Assembly: GCF_000315625.1 (NCBI RefSeq)
Contig: NW_005434643.1
Location: 92,077 to 156,076 of the forward strand
DNA: 64,000 bases
Direction: 5' to 3'
Source: Guillardia theta CCMP2712
Lineage: Eukaryota > Cryptophyceae > Pyrenomonadales > Geminigeraceae
The first letter of the stretch is position 1. Every line of letters begins with the position of its first letter. Shown here piece by piece: positions 23,180-36,344 of the stretch. The translations under genes and the position numbers were made by a program. Below the pieces are notes generated by a model. The model saw only the letters and a list, made by a program, of their open reading frames with translations. It was not told where the DNA came from and searched no databases.

Positions 23180-24364
23180 TCAGTCTGTCACCTCAGACTT
23201 CTGCTGCACGAAGCTTGTCCTGAACCCGTTCCTCTCCAACAAAGCTGGAAGCTTGTGAATGGCGAAGGACTTTGAAAGTGAGGAACCTTGGATGCGAGAG
23301 AGTCTGAACTGACGATCGCAAACTTCCAGGACGATCTTGGTTATCAAAGTCACCCACAGCCCTCCTCCCTCTCCTCTCACCTGTCTGATCTTCTTCCAGT
23401 CGTCGGCTTGCAGGCCCATCAGGACCTCAAGTTCGTCTCCCTCAACGTCCACCTGCCGCCCGTTGACATGCTCCTCATCGACCTCCTCACTACCCACCTT
23501 GAGCAGCTGTATCGTCTGGATCTCCTCCTGCCGGATGACCTCGGCGAGAGTCCGCACCTCACACGTCGCATGCTCTCCCTCCTGGCAAGGGCGTCACACC
23601 CTTGCCTCCCGCTCGTCCCTGCCCGCACCGCCGTCATGCCCATCAGCATCCGTTGCTCTCGGGATTCATCCAGGTGCCTGCTGGATTCTCCCGGAGCGTC
23701 GGGATAATAGACGAACTTCTCGGACTTGGTAGAGGAGGCTGAGGAATGTCAAGAACCTTGAACGACAAAACGACAAAACGACTTCAGACCTAGACCAAAA
23801 CACCGCGGAAGCACTCCCCCCCTGCCGCTGACGTTCCTCTGCAGTACCTTGAAGATCCTCGGCTGAGGTCTGCGGTCAGTCTCGCTCTTTCTGCATGTCT
23901 CAGCATGCATGCTAACTCACTACAGGCTCGAAAGCGAAGATCCTGTCGTAGTGCGGTGAAGGCGAGGAGGATGGGGGTTTTAGTAGCTCGTGGCAAAAGA
24001 TCGAGAAGAGCCCGATGTTCGCCCCCACATCCAACACGTCACCTGCTCCGCGAGAGAGGGTAATTCCCTCCTGCAGATAAGATCTCCGCAAGAAGATCTC
24101 GTCGTAGAGGAAGGTACACTCCTCCTCTGAAATGTGCTCTACTCTCAGACCATTCTCGTCCTCGCTGTAACCCACGATCTCGTCCTCAGCTACATGGTTC
24201 TTGCTCAGATCAGCCTCATCCTTGACCGAAACTTGATCCTCCTCCCTCCCCTCCTCCTCACGTTCGTTCTCTTCATTGTCACCCAGCGCAGACTTCTTTC
24301 TGACGTTCCTGAGATCTCTTTCCCCGCTGCTCGCACGCCTTTTCTCATGGGTGGAACTGGACAT
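23180..24364 (-). CDS. FkbM-family SAM-dependent methyltransferase
   Basis: Exon 1 24364-23924 starts MSSSTHEKRR, has an acidic/charged N-terminal ~110 residues, then the SAM-binding motif DVLDVGANIGLFSIF and IFAFEP. Following exons give RIFKVLQRNV, FVYYPDAPGESS, TLAEVIRQEEIQTIQLLK, VDVEGDELEVLMGL (the FkbM hallmark DVEGxE), IVLEVCDRQFRL and LPALLERNGF, ending at 23180. Introns of about 45-55 nt separate them in phase (e.g. LLK|VDVEG). Members methylate sugar or polyketide hydroxyls, but many eukaryotic homologues are uncharacterised; the substrate cannot be told from sequence. No signal peptide, so probably cytosolic or nuclear. Complete by family comparison. Confidence 0.85.
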
Positions 24365-24497
24365 GGCCTAAGTCTCGAGGAGACATGTCAGTCCGACATG
24401 TCGGCCTGCTGTTGTTGTTGGTCAGCTCCCCTTCCTCCTCCCCTTCCCGCCCTCGCCGCTCTGCTCCGAGCATACATGATAGTTTCCTGGATCAATT

Positions 24498-24592
24498 GTT
24501 CTAGATTACTGAAATAGGCCAGGCACTAGTTCAGATTCTAGGACAGACTCTAGTTCTGTTTCTAGTCACTGTTCTAGTCATGTTCTAGTCAC
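24498..24592. repeat. Cluster of ctag/ttctagt motifs
   Basis: At least seven ctag cores, most as ttctagt or actctagt, within 95 bp. It lies ~130 bp upstream of the methyltransferase ATG (which reads away to the left), so it may be a degenerate tandem repeat or a promoter element array. Confidence 0.5.
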
Positions 24593-24599
24593 GTACAAT

Positions 24600-25330
24600 T
24601 GGGTCAGGATGGGGACGGGGGGATCCAGAGGGATAGCTGCGATGCAGGTGCATAGAAATCATGCTGCTGCTCCTCCTCTTGCTGCTGCTGCTGCTGCTCG
24701 CCCTACTCTTCCTTCGCTTTCTACTCTTCCTACTCAGTTCTCTTCCTTCTCTTACTGCTCCTGCTGCTCTTGCTTCCCTTGACTCTCCCACCCACCTTCC
24801 TTGCCCCACTTCTATTCTCTTCTGAATCTGTCCATGCCTACTTCTCCATTATTCCTTTGCACTCCTGCTCCTTTTGAATCACCTCAAATCATTGCAAACT
24901 GTTATCAATTCTCCTTCCATTCACGCTGTCCTTGCTTCGTTCCCACCACCTTCCCGCTGATCTCCTCATTATTCCTTTTTCTGACTGCTGTTGATCTCAG
25001 CAGGGTCATCCAATATATCCGCCAGGGCCCGGTGGGCATATACCACACAATCAGGTGAGAAGGAGACAGATGTTATCTGCTCAAAGCAAGACATGACGCC
25101 TGTCATGCGTCTCGATGGCCTCCTCTACAATCCTTGCTCGTCCTCTGACAGCCTTCTTCCACCCAGCCTCCTCCTCAGCATCCCTATCCTCCGCCACAGG
25201 TATGTGTTAGGACGGCATGGCATTGGCGGCTGAGTGCTGGCGTAACTCACTTGAACAGGGCTTCTTTCAGCAGAACCCGCCTCCTTTCCATGTGACTGTC
25301 AGTGCCTTCCATCCGACACAACATGACACG
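24600..25330. other. Intergenic, nothing firm
   Basis: Pyrimidine-rich sequence with CTG runs near 24660-24700; possible 5' untranslated or early exons of the SURP-CID gene near 25217-25330 (FFQQNPPPFHVTV). Confidence 0.4.
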
Positions 25331-25337
25331 TACTCAG

Positions 25338-27468
25338 ATGCCGAACATGGGAGGAATGCCGCCTTTTCCTCCTCCTATCCCACCTCCTCAGGGGATGCCA
25401 TTCATGCAGGCAACGACTCCTTCCTCCCTGTTCTAGGAGAGTGACCAGTGGCGAACAGGCTCCTCCTCCAGGCTTCGCTCCACCTCCTGGACCATGGCAG
25501 CCAGGTCCTCCTGCTCTCCGTCAGGTGCCATGAGGCGTGAGGAAGGAGATGGTGCTGACGTCAGGCAAGGGTGGAGCAGGGATGCAGGATGTTCCTGCCC
25601 AAGGGGAGAGCGCTCCTGTCAAAGGTTTGACCTCCTCGCCTCCCGCACGTGATGACGTCTATGCTCAGCCCCTATTGCTTTCCCTCCTCTTGACCCGGAG
25701 CTTCTTAGCACCATCGACAAGACCTCTGGGTGTGACGAGCGAGATTTCGAGCGACAGGAGTGGTGTGATGCTGTTCTTGCAGGTATGTTGCAAGGAACGG
25801 CAAGGCCTTCGAAGACATGATCCGAGAGCGCGAAGGTTCCCCTTGCTTCCTGCCTGTGAGTTGTCTTCATCTTGATCTTCTGACTGTCAGGCGCCAACCC
25901 CAAGTTCACCTTCTTGCGCGAGAAAGGGGAGGGATGCGAATATTTCCGATGGAGGGTGTACTGCCTGCAGATGAAGTTTGAGAAGGTTGTGCTGTGTTTG
26001 TGGCGGTGTTGGTCTGAGACGGACACAAGCATGAAATGGATGCCATGCTGCGAGAAGCTTTCCCTCCGCTGGGCGAGGTCAGGATGATGGCGGAAGGAAG
26101 AATCTTGTCCTCAAGTTTGTTCCAGGAGGACCTCAACACTTTCAAGGAGATGTTGACTTCGCTCACGGGATCCAAGGATCACATGTGATGGACGAGATGA
26201 GATGTGGTGCGCTGTGAAGGTGAAAGACTGACGAGATGGTTGCGTTGCCAGCCGATCGATGCGAGCATGGATTATGTCCCACGAGGAGAACGTAGAGTTC
26301 ATCTGCGAGCATTTCCACGCGCGGATTATCAGCATTAAGGTAATGTTGTGCACTCCTGTTTCTCCCTCCCCGACATCTCACGTTGCTCCCACTCGTTCTT
26401 GCACCGCAGGAGTTCCAACCAAGGTTACACATCGGTGATTGATACTCTTTGGAGCTCTGGAGGGATAGATGACGTGGACGGCAGTATATGTCCTCAACGA
26501 CGTGCTGCATGCCTGCCTCAAGAAGCGGATGGATCCATCGATCATCGGTGGGAGGGAGGAGCCGTTGTGTTCCTCTGCTCTCTAACCTCTTTCTCCTCCC
26601 TTCCCTCTCTTGTCCCTCCAACTTGAGCAGATGTGACTTCGGAGAGGATCTTTCGACACGTCCTCCGTCTCCTGCACCCGACGTTCCAGGTTAGGACCGA
26701 GGGCAGGGACCTTGCCTCGGCCTCTCCTGAGTTCCCGTCCTACGCAGGACGAACCTGATGCGGAGAACAGAGGGAAGATCTCGAAAGTTCTCGGGCTCTG
26801 GAGGGAGAGGAACATTTTCTCACCTCAGGTCCTTGCCTGCTCGCACATGATGCCCTCCTCCTCATCTCTCCTCCTCCTACAGCAAGTGCAGGAGATCGAG
26901 CAGGCGATGTCGGACAGAAACGCTATCATACCCTCACCGACGGTAGGATCAACCTTGCTCTCCTTTGCGCCTAGCGACTGCCTTCCTCCTTCTTTCCTCC
27001 TCTGTTCTCTCTCCCCCTCCCCGCTAATTTCTACGACGCCCTGAAATGCCGGTTCTTTCTCAGGTCGACCTGGATAGCTTGGGAAGCTTTCAATCAGCGA
27101 TGAGCAGGAAGCAGGTTTATGATCCTTTCCCAGGCTGCTGCCTCCCCGCTGACTTTCTCCTCCTACTCTTTTTCTCTCCTCCTCTCCTGTTCTCCTGTGC
27201 TACTCCTTCACAGCCTCCAGCTCCGAACATGCCTCATCCTCTGCAAGCTGCCCCTCCTTCCCTCCCTCCTCCCCTGCCCGTCCCTCCTCAGCATCCCTCG
27301 GCGCAAAACTTTGTCATCCCTCCAACCCAGAATTTTCACCCTCCTATCGTCACAGCCCAGATGGTTCGCAGGAGGAGGATCTGCTGGAAGCCGAGGAACC
27401 GCGCGTTCCTCCTCAGCGCCTCCATCATCACCAGCGAGAAGACAGTGGACAAGATTGCAGTGAAGTGA
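25338..27468 (+). CDS. SURP-CID RNA-processing protein (CHERP-like)
   Basis: About a dozen short exons. N-terminus MPNMGGMPPFPPP is Pro/Gly/Met-rich. A SURP domain follows, split by an intron (YVARNGKAFEDMIRE | ANPKFTFLREKGEG, then YFRWRVYCLQ). A CID domain comes next: MRAWIMSHEENVEFICEHF, EFQPRLHIVYVLNDVLHACL, SERIFRHVLRLLHPTF, with the conserved LNDVLH that binds phosphorylated RNA polymerase II tail in this family, then RGKISKVLGLWRERNIF. The end is Pro-rich (PPAPNMPHPLQ) and basic. SURP followed by CID is the arrangement of CHERP and U2SURP, U2-snRNP-associated splicing factors in the nucleus. No G-patch or RRM was found; upstream exons may be missing. Start chosen at the first Met of the Pro-rich exon and is tentative. 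Confidence 0.8.
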
Positions 27469-27552
27469 CTGCTCACGGACTCTAAGGAGGGGTGTATCCT
27501 GCCAGGCACAGTCACGAGCCCATGTCCGTCCTCCTCACCCGCCCCCTGTCAC

Positions 27553-28063
27553 CTAGCGGGAATCTTGAGGTCCGCAATCGCAGCCCACGCAGGCTGGCAG
27601 ATCGCCTTAGCTATCAGGCCGACTGATTTCATCACCCCAGTCTGCGGCAGGAGGAGGAGGAGGAGGAGGAGGAGGAGGAGGAGGAGGAGGCAACCGCCAG
27701 CAGCAGGGGAGGGAAACGGTCAGTCCCCTCGGGCAAAGCACGGCAAGAACTCACTTGCGCTGGCGTCAGTCCGACTGAGAGGAGCCAGAGAGTCGAGAAC
27801 TTGTTCCAGGCCACCATGCTGGCGCCGCTCGAGAAGGAGAGGATCTTGGCAACCTTGAGCCTCCTGCTCACCTCGTGCCCTGAGTCCCGCTGAGCCTTTG
27901 ACCTGCTGTGATTCATTCCGTTCATGTGCACATGCACGTCTTCAGCGCTGTCGCAGGACCGCAGGGTCAGCAGCATGCAGCGGGGAGGAGGAGGATCACC
28001 GGTGCGGCTGGTTCGAGGGAGACTCCGGGTTCTCAGGGAGTAACATCTCCACGGCAGGCGCAT
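27553..28063 (-). pseudogene. N-terminal fragment of an MFS_1-like transporter
   Basis: Two exons: ~28063-27749 ending MVAWNKFSTLWLLSVGLTP and ~27649-27553 giving VMKSVGLIAKAICQPAWAA then IADLKIPAR before a gtgac donor. This matches TM1, TM2 and the following (L)AD loop of MFSD6/MFS_1-like proteins. No further transmembrane exons exist before the convergent SURP-CID gene begins at 27468, where about 350 residues should follow. A GGA/TCC microsatellite lies in the intron. Probably a truncated copy or one whose 3' part has been lost or moved. Confidence 0.5.
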
Positions 28064-28506
28064 GTCGATGCGTGAAGGAGGTAGCGGAGGTCATACCTCA
28101 ACAAGGGCTCTGCCTGGAATGCCTTGAACCCGCAGGCAGGAGGGGAGGATACCGATGTCACAACCACCACAGCACGAGGGTCATGGATAGAGTCCGAGCA
28201 TATAACTATCCGTGGTCCCTAGAGCACGCCCTCCTCTTGTGCTCTCCTTGTTCGTGCCTCCAGTCGTCAGCGCATGACTCGGTCTCCTGCCTTCTAGTCT
28301 CCACTTCGCCCTGGGAGAAAACGGATCATGACAGGGGCGAGCACTAGTGTCATGATAAAACGTCTCTCCAGATATCGCCTTGCTCATTCTTCAACCTGAA
28401 AAATAGACTTGCACTTGAAAAACCAATCCCGACATAATTTCGTTCGACGGAGAATTTCTGTGTGCTCCTGCTCATCCTGACACACTACCTTTAATCTGGC
28501 ATACTC

Positions 28507-28564
28507 CTGCTCTTGATCCCCACTCCTAGCCCTGATCCCGCTCCTGCTCCTGCCCTGCTCCTGA

Positions 28565-28618
<54 letters not shown>

Positions 28619-28692
28619 CCTGCTCCTGTTCCTGCTCCTGTTCCTGCTCCTGCTCCTGCCCTGCTCCTGCTCCTGCTCATGCTCCCGCTCCC

Positions 28693-28770
<78 letters not shown>

Positions 28771-28771
28771 C
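28507..28771. repeat. (CTGCTC)n hexamer array
   Basis: Over 40 units of ctgctc/ctcctg with a few ctgccc interruptions. All long open frames here (Pro-Ala, Glu-Gln, Arg-Ser) are products of the repeat. Confidence 0.95.
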
Positions 28772-29109
28772 GTTCCCTGCCACTTCCAACCATGACGAGG
28801 CACCATCATCAAAGCACCGATCCACGACCCCCATATTCCTACCCACCTACCCCATGTATTCCGACCCCACCCCTGGGTGTTCAATACACCTCCCCAGTTT
28901 GCAACCAAGTTCAAAATGCTAGGGTACTAATCAGACTATGATGTACCCGTCTCCAGAACAGAAAGAGACATGAAAAAGTACCGGTACTTCTCCACACCCC
29001 TATGTTTCCCCAGTACCCCATGTGACCACCTACCCTGCAGATTACCCGACCCCACCTCACAAACTGCTTGGTAGCCCGCATCCCCACACTTACAACTTGA
29101 AAAAACTAA

Positions 29110-29444
29110 TAAGTGACCAGCTCGACGGGTGACCGTACTGAGACTCAGTCTCCCGTCGGAGTCCGATCGGGCCGGCCGGGCCGGCGGCCGGCCGCACTCC
29201 GTCCCGGACATAAGTCCTCTCGGAACGGAACTTCAACGGGCCTCGGGGGCCCCTGGCCCGGTCCGAACTTCGGCGAACGAAACTTGAAGGCACACTGGGC
29301 CGTCTGCCAAGTTTCCGACCTTTACTCAAAGTTAAGTTGAAGATCAGTACGAGGACAATCAGGAGAGACGAGGAGGCTTGACCCTGACATCAGTTTAGTC
29401 TACTTAGCTTTACTCAAAGTTAAGTCACTGAACATCAGTACGTC
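29110..29444. repeat. GC-rich island with two copies of the tttactcaaagttaag repeat
   Basis: 29120-29300 is very rich in CCGG/GGCCGG. At 29321-29386 lies tttactcaaagttaag, then gatcagtacgaggacaatc and gaggaggcttgaccctg; a shorter second copy starts at 29410. Matching copies occur at 41999, 48114 and 48281. Confidence 0.75.
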
Positions 29445-29562
29445 ACTGCCAGTGCAGAAAGAAAAAGTCAAAACCACCCCTACCACCATCTTCACTGACA
29501 AGCACCCTTGAGAGAAAGAGGGGTGTCGAGCGTTGAAAATATGGCAGATGAAGTAAGAAAAA

Positions 29563-29700
29563 CCTGCTGCTGCTGCTCCTTCTGCTCCTTCTGCTCCTTC
29601 TGCTCCTTCTGCTCCTTCTGCTTCTTCTGCTTCTTCTGCTTCTTCTGCTTCTTCTGCTCCTTCTGCTCCTTCTGCTCCTTCTGCTCCTGCTCCTGCTCCT
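29563..29700. repeat. (CTCCTTCTG/CTTCTG) array
   Basis: Interrupted trinucleotide-type array of ctcctt, ctgctt and ctgctc units. Confidence 0.9.
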
Positions 29701-30011
29701 CTTTGCCTGGAACCCTTCTGTGCTCGTTTCTCCTCTGTCTCTTCGTTGTCTCTGTCTCGGTTCCTTTTTCCTTATCTCTTCCTCTCCCTCCCTTGACAGT
29801 GACTTTCTCATGTTGTACGGTAGACGATAGACAGAAGCATTATCCACCCTTCGCTCACTAACCACTTCATCGAGACCTTCTCTGGAGGGGCAATGCACGG
29901 ACGGTACCGATGATTTCTTTCTGCTCCAGCTCCAGCTGACTTCCAGCTCCCTCCCTCTCCACTTCTCTTGCTCTTCCTGCTCGCTCTCCTCCCCTCCTGA
30001 CGATTTCTTAT

Positions 30012-33252
<3,241 letters not shown>

Positions 33253-33341
33253 AGAGCGGAGTAAGAGGAGAGGAGAGGAGAGGAGAGGAGAGGAGAAGGT
33301 AGCTGAGAGGAAGAGACGAGAGCGAATAACTTATAACATCT

Positions 33342-36073
33342 TTACTTGATGAAATTAGTTCTTCTTCCTTGACGATCTCGTTTGCTGTTGCAACATGTCA
33401 AGGTGAGGAGAAGAAAGTTGCCCGATCTCACCATCCTCCTGCTCGATCGCCTGTCCTCCTCGATCTCCATATCCTCCTCCTCCTCCTCCTCCTCCTCCAA
33501 GTCCAGGTCAGTAGCAGAACAAGTCATCATCAAACAATCCTCACCGACGAGATCTCCTTTCGCTTCTGCATCCTGACGTCTTGCTGGAAGTTTCACAATA
33601 TGGCACATCTGCATCGGCAAGGCACCTCTCATCAAGTTCTTCCGTGCTGGTGTTCGCTTCGACCTCGACGAGCTGCGTCCTTGAGTTCCCTTGCATTCCA
33701 TCAGCCCCGCACACGCTCCTGCTCCTGCTCCTCCTCTCACCTTCCTCTTCGACGATCGTGCAGGTGTGGTCTTGACCTCCTCATCCTCCTCCTCCATCGC
33801 CTCCTCCTCCTCATCTACCACCATCTTGTCTGCAGATGAATGCAATCTGATCGCCTCCACCAGCTCCTCGTCTTCCATCGTGAGATCCGCAGGCCTTTGT
33901 CACAATCACCATAATTCTCCTCCTCCTCCTCCTCCTCCTCCTCCTCCTTCTCATCATTGTGACTTGCTCCTTCCCCTGCCTTTCCTCCCGCTCAAATATC
34001 AACAACTCACGTCACGTCTCCGGTGATCTCCCTGTAGCCTCCATCAAAGAACCGAGCATCCCCCCCGAACGCCTGCCCTCAGGTCAGCAGCGCCAGCCCC
34101 ACCCCCTCCCCTGCTCCACCTTCTTCCACCTCTCCAGCTTCCCCTCAAACTTCTCCCCGTAGCGAATCTGCCAGGTCCCATCCTCACCCCAGCAGGAGGC
34201 AACTTTACCCACCTGATCCTTGAGCCGTCGATCCGAAGCCTTGCAGCAGACGGTGATCCTCACTCTCTCCCTCCTCTCCGACCCGATGTGAACCTCCTCC
34301 TCCTTCGGAGCCCCTGCCAGCAGCAGCACCGTTGAGCTCCCAGCAGCAGCCTCTCCCCTCTTGTACCTTCCAGCAGCTTCTCCACCTGCGTCTTGCGACG
34401 CTTCACATCTGCTTGAGGGTTTCACAACGGCAGCAGCTGGAAATGAGCTGGCTGCCACCTGCTGCCAACGACTCGCCGCCGTCCCTGACGATCTCTCCGG
34501 CCGAGTTGCGATGCTTCCTAGTCGGCGAGGAGCAGATGGCTCGGATCATCTCAGGGTTCTGCGGGGGAAGGAGTTGGAGATGGCAGAGGGAAACGACAGA
34601 TGGGAGAGGAGGAGGGAAAGTAGGAGGACGATGGAGGAGGAGAGGGGGTGGGGGAGAGGGAGCAGGGAGCAGGGAGAGAGGAGGGAGGGAGGAGAGGGGA
34701 GAACGGGGCACAGAGATCCTACTTGTTCTGCAGCAGCGTTGTAGAGCATCTGGATCAGAACATCTTTCTTCAAGGACTTGTAGAGACTCTCTTCGGACCT
34801 GTTTGATGACGTCATCAGATTTTGTCGGAGGCTGATCGGGAGTCCTCACTTGTGGTTCTTCTGCGGGCTGAGGAAGATATTGTGCTGATCTGCCAACTAA
34901 CATACAGGGAGGAGGAGGAGGAGGAGGAGGAGGAGGAGGAGGAGGAGGAGGAGGAGGAGGAGGAGGAGGAGGAGGAGGAGAGAGAAGGGAGGAGAAGAAT
35001 ACTCATAAGCAACTAGTCAGCTCGAGCAGGCAGTGCATGGAGTACATGTCGCATGTTGACTTTGGTGTAGCGGGAAAGCTCCTGACAAACAAGAGCAATC
35101 AAAGAAAGTTCTCATTCCTCCTCTCTTCTCATTGCCATCCTCTTGCATCAACACTCGCATCCAGTGACCAACATGTTTCACGGCGTTCTCAACGAAGTGA
35201 TCGGAGAACTTCGGGGAGCCTGCCGACGACCTTCTCTTCTCTTGCTTTTCTTCCACCGCATCTTCCCCTCCCTTGTCTTTCCTCCTCTTTTCTCCTGTAA
35301 CAGCTCACATCAGATCCATCATCACTTCAACTCCCCTCCCCATCCTCTTTCTCCTCCTCGACCACCATCTCGACCTCCTCCTCCTCCTCCTCCTCCTCCG
35401 GTGGTACCTTCTTCACTCCCTCTTCCTCTCATCATCGAGCGCGCAAATCCGCAGAGGACTAGCTCGGGGTGACTAGGACATCGGGAGCACAGGGCAAACA
35501 GACCGGCAAGGGCGACAAGGGGGATGGAGGCAGCGAACGAGATCGTGAGAACAAACTTTTCTGTGACGTACAGACCCTGGAGGAGAAGAGAGCGAGGTCA
35601 GCACGCCCTGCCTCTCTCAGCAGCATCGTCTGCTGTCGCCGGCTACCGGCCAGAAGAACTTGTCGACGACGTGCGACACTGGAATAGCGGAAGGTCAGCA
35701 GTCTCAGGGCAGACTTGCAGCCCTTACAGATGGTGGCCCAGGACGTGTAGTATGCGATCCTCCTTGCGTCATTGGCAGATGCCTGTCATCCCGTCAGGGG
35801 GAGGAGCGATGTCGAGTTGGTCGCCTCTGACCTCCAGCACAGCATCGAGCAGGTCGTCGAGGTGATCTCGCTTCTCATCCAGCAGTTCCTGAGCATCCCT
35901 CTCAGCCACAGAGCGTCTCCTGCCTCCTTGTCCTCCTTCACCCGCTTCGGGGGCTGCAGCTCCATCCCCAGCTTTCTCCGGTAGGCCTGCTCAGCGATCA
36001 GGTTCCTGTCCACCCACAGATGAGGCTTCAAGACCGTCAAGAGGGCATGGTCCGTGTCCGACCCCTTCATCAT
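33342..36073 (-). CDS. Unidentified spliced gene(s), acidic/basic C-terminus
   Basis: Several exons appear coding on the minus strand: 36073 onward (DTDHALLTVLKPHLWVD, then RDAQELLDEKRDHLDDLLDA), ~35620-35540 (GLYVTEKFVLTISF), ~35220-35150 (SPKFSDHFVENAVKHVGHW), ~34860-34800 (EEPQVRTPDQPPTKS), ~34786-34732 (KKDVLIQMLYNAAAEQ), ~34562-34500 (NPEMIRAICSSPTRKHRN), ~34410-34084 (KASDRRLKDQVGKVASCWG, GTWQIRYGEKFEGKLERW) and the last, 33878-33342, rich in Glu runs and KRK/RSKR stretches that look nuclear. I cannot join all exons in phase or name a family; it may be two genes. The KASDRR...WQIRYG part resembles small chromatin-reader barrels only vaguely. Confidence 0.4.
34909..34983. repeat. (GGA)n array in an intron
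   Basis: 25 consecutive gga units; source of spurious poly-Glu and poly-Ser frames. Confidence 0.97.
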
Positions 36074-36155
36074 GGCCTGCCGTCAGTGAGCATCGGTTGA
36101 CAGAGAAAGACAAGAGGCTACTGTGAGAACATTACTGGCTACTAGACTGAACATT

Positions 36156-36281
36156 TAGCTGTTGGACTGACATGACTAGCTGCTGGACTGACATGACTAG
36201 CTGCTGGGCTGACATGACTAGCTGTTGGACTGACATGACTAGCTGCTGGGCTGACATGACTAGCTGCTGGACTGACATGAC
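36156..36281. repeat. 21-bp minisatellite, six copies
   Basis: Unit tagctgctggactgacatgac repeated six times without gaps (36156, 36177, 36198, 36219, 36240, 36261). Only two positions vary (ctgctg/ctgttg and ggactg/gggctg). Degenerate copies flank it on both sides (actagactgaaca near 36142; gcttgactgaggcc near 36330). Confidence 0.95.
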
Positions 36282-36344
36282 TGCCTTCTGCACCATACAC
36301 GACTAGCTACTTCGCTGCCATCACTAGCTGCTTGACTGAGGCCA

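Noticed and set aside
28384-28941. Long Arg-Ser, Glu-Gln, Pro-Ala and Gly-Ala frames on both strands
   Set aside because: All are translations of the ctgctc hexamer array.
36156-36281. CRISPR-like array
   Set aside because: Units are contiguous with no spacers and the DNA is eukaryotic; it is a minisatellite.
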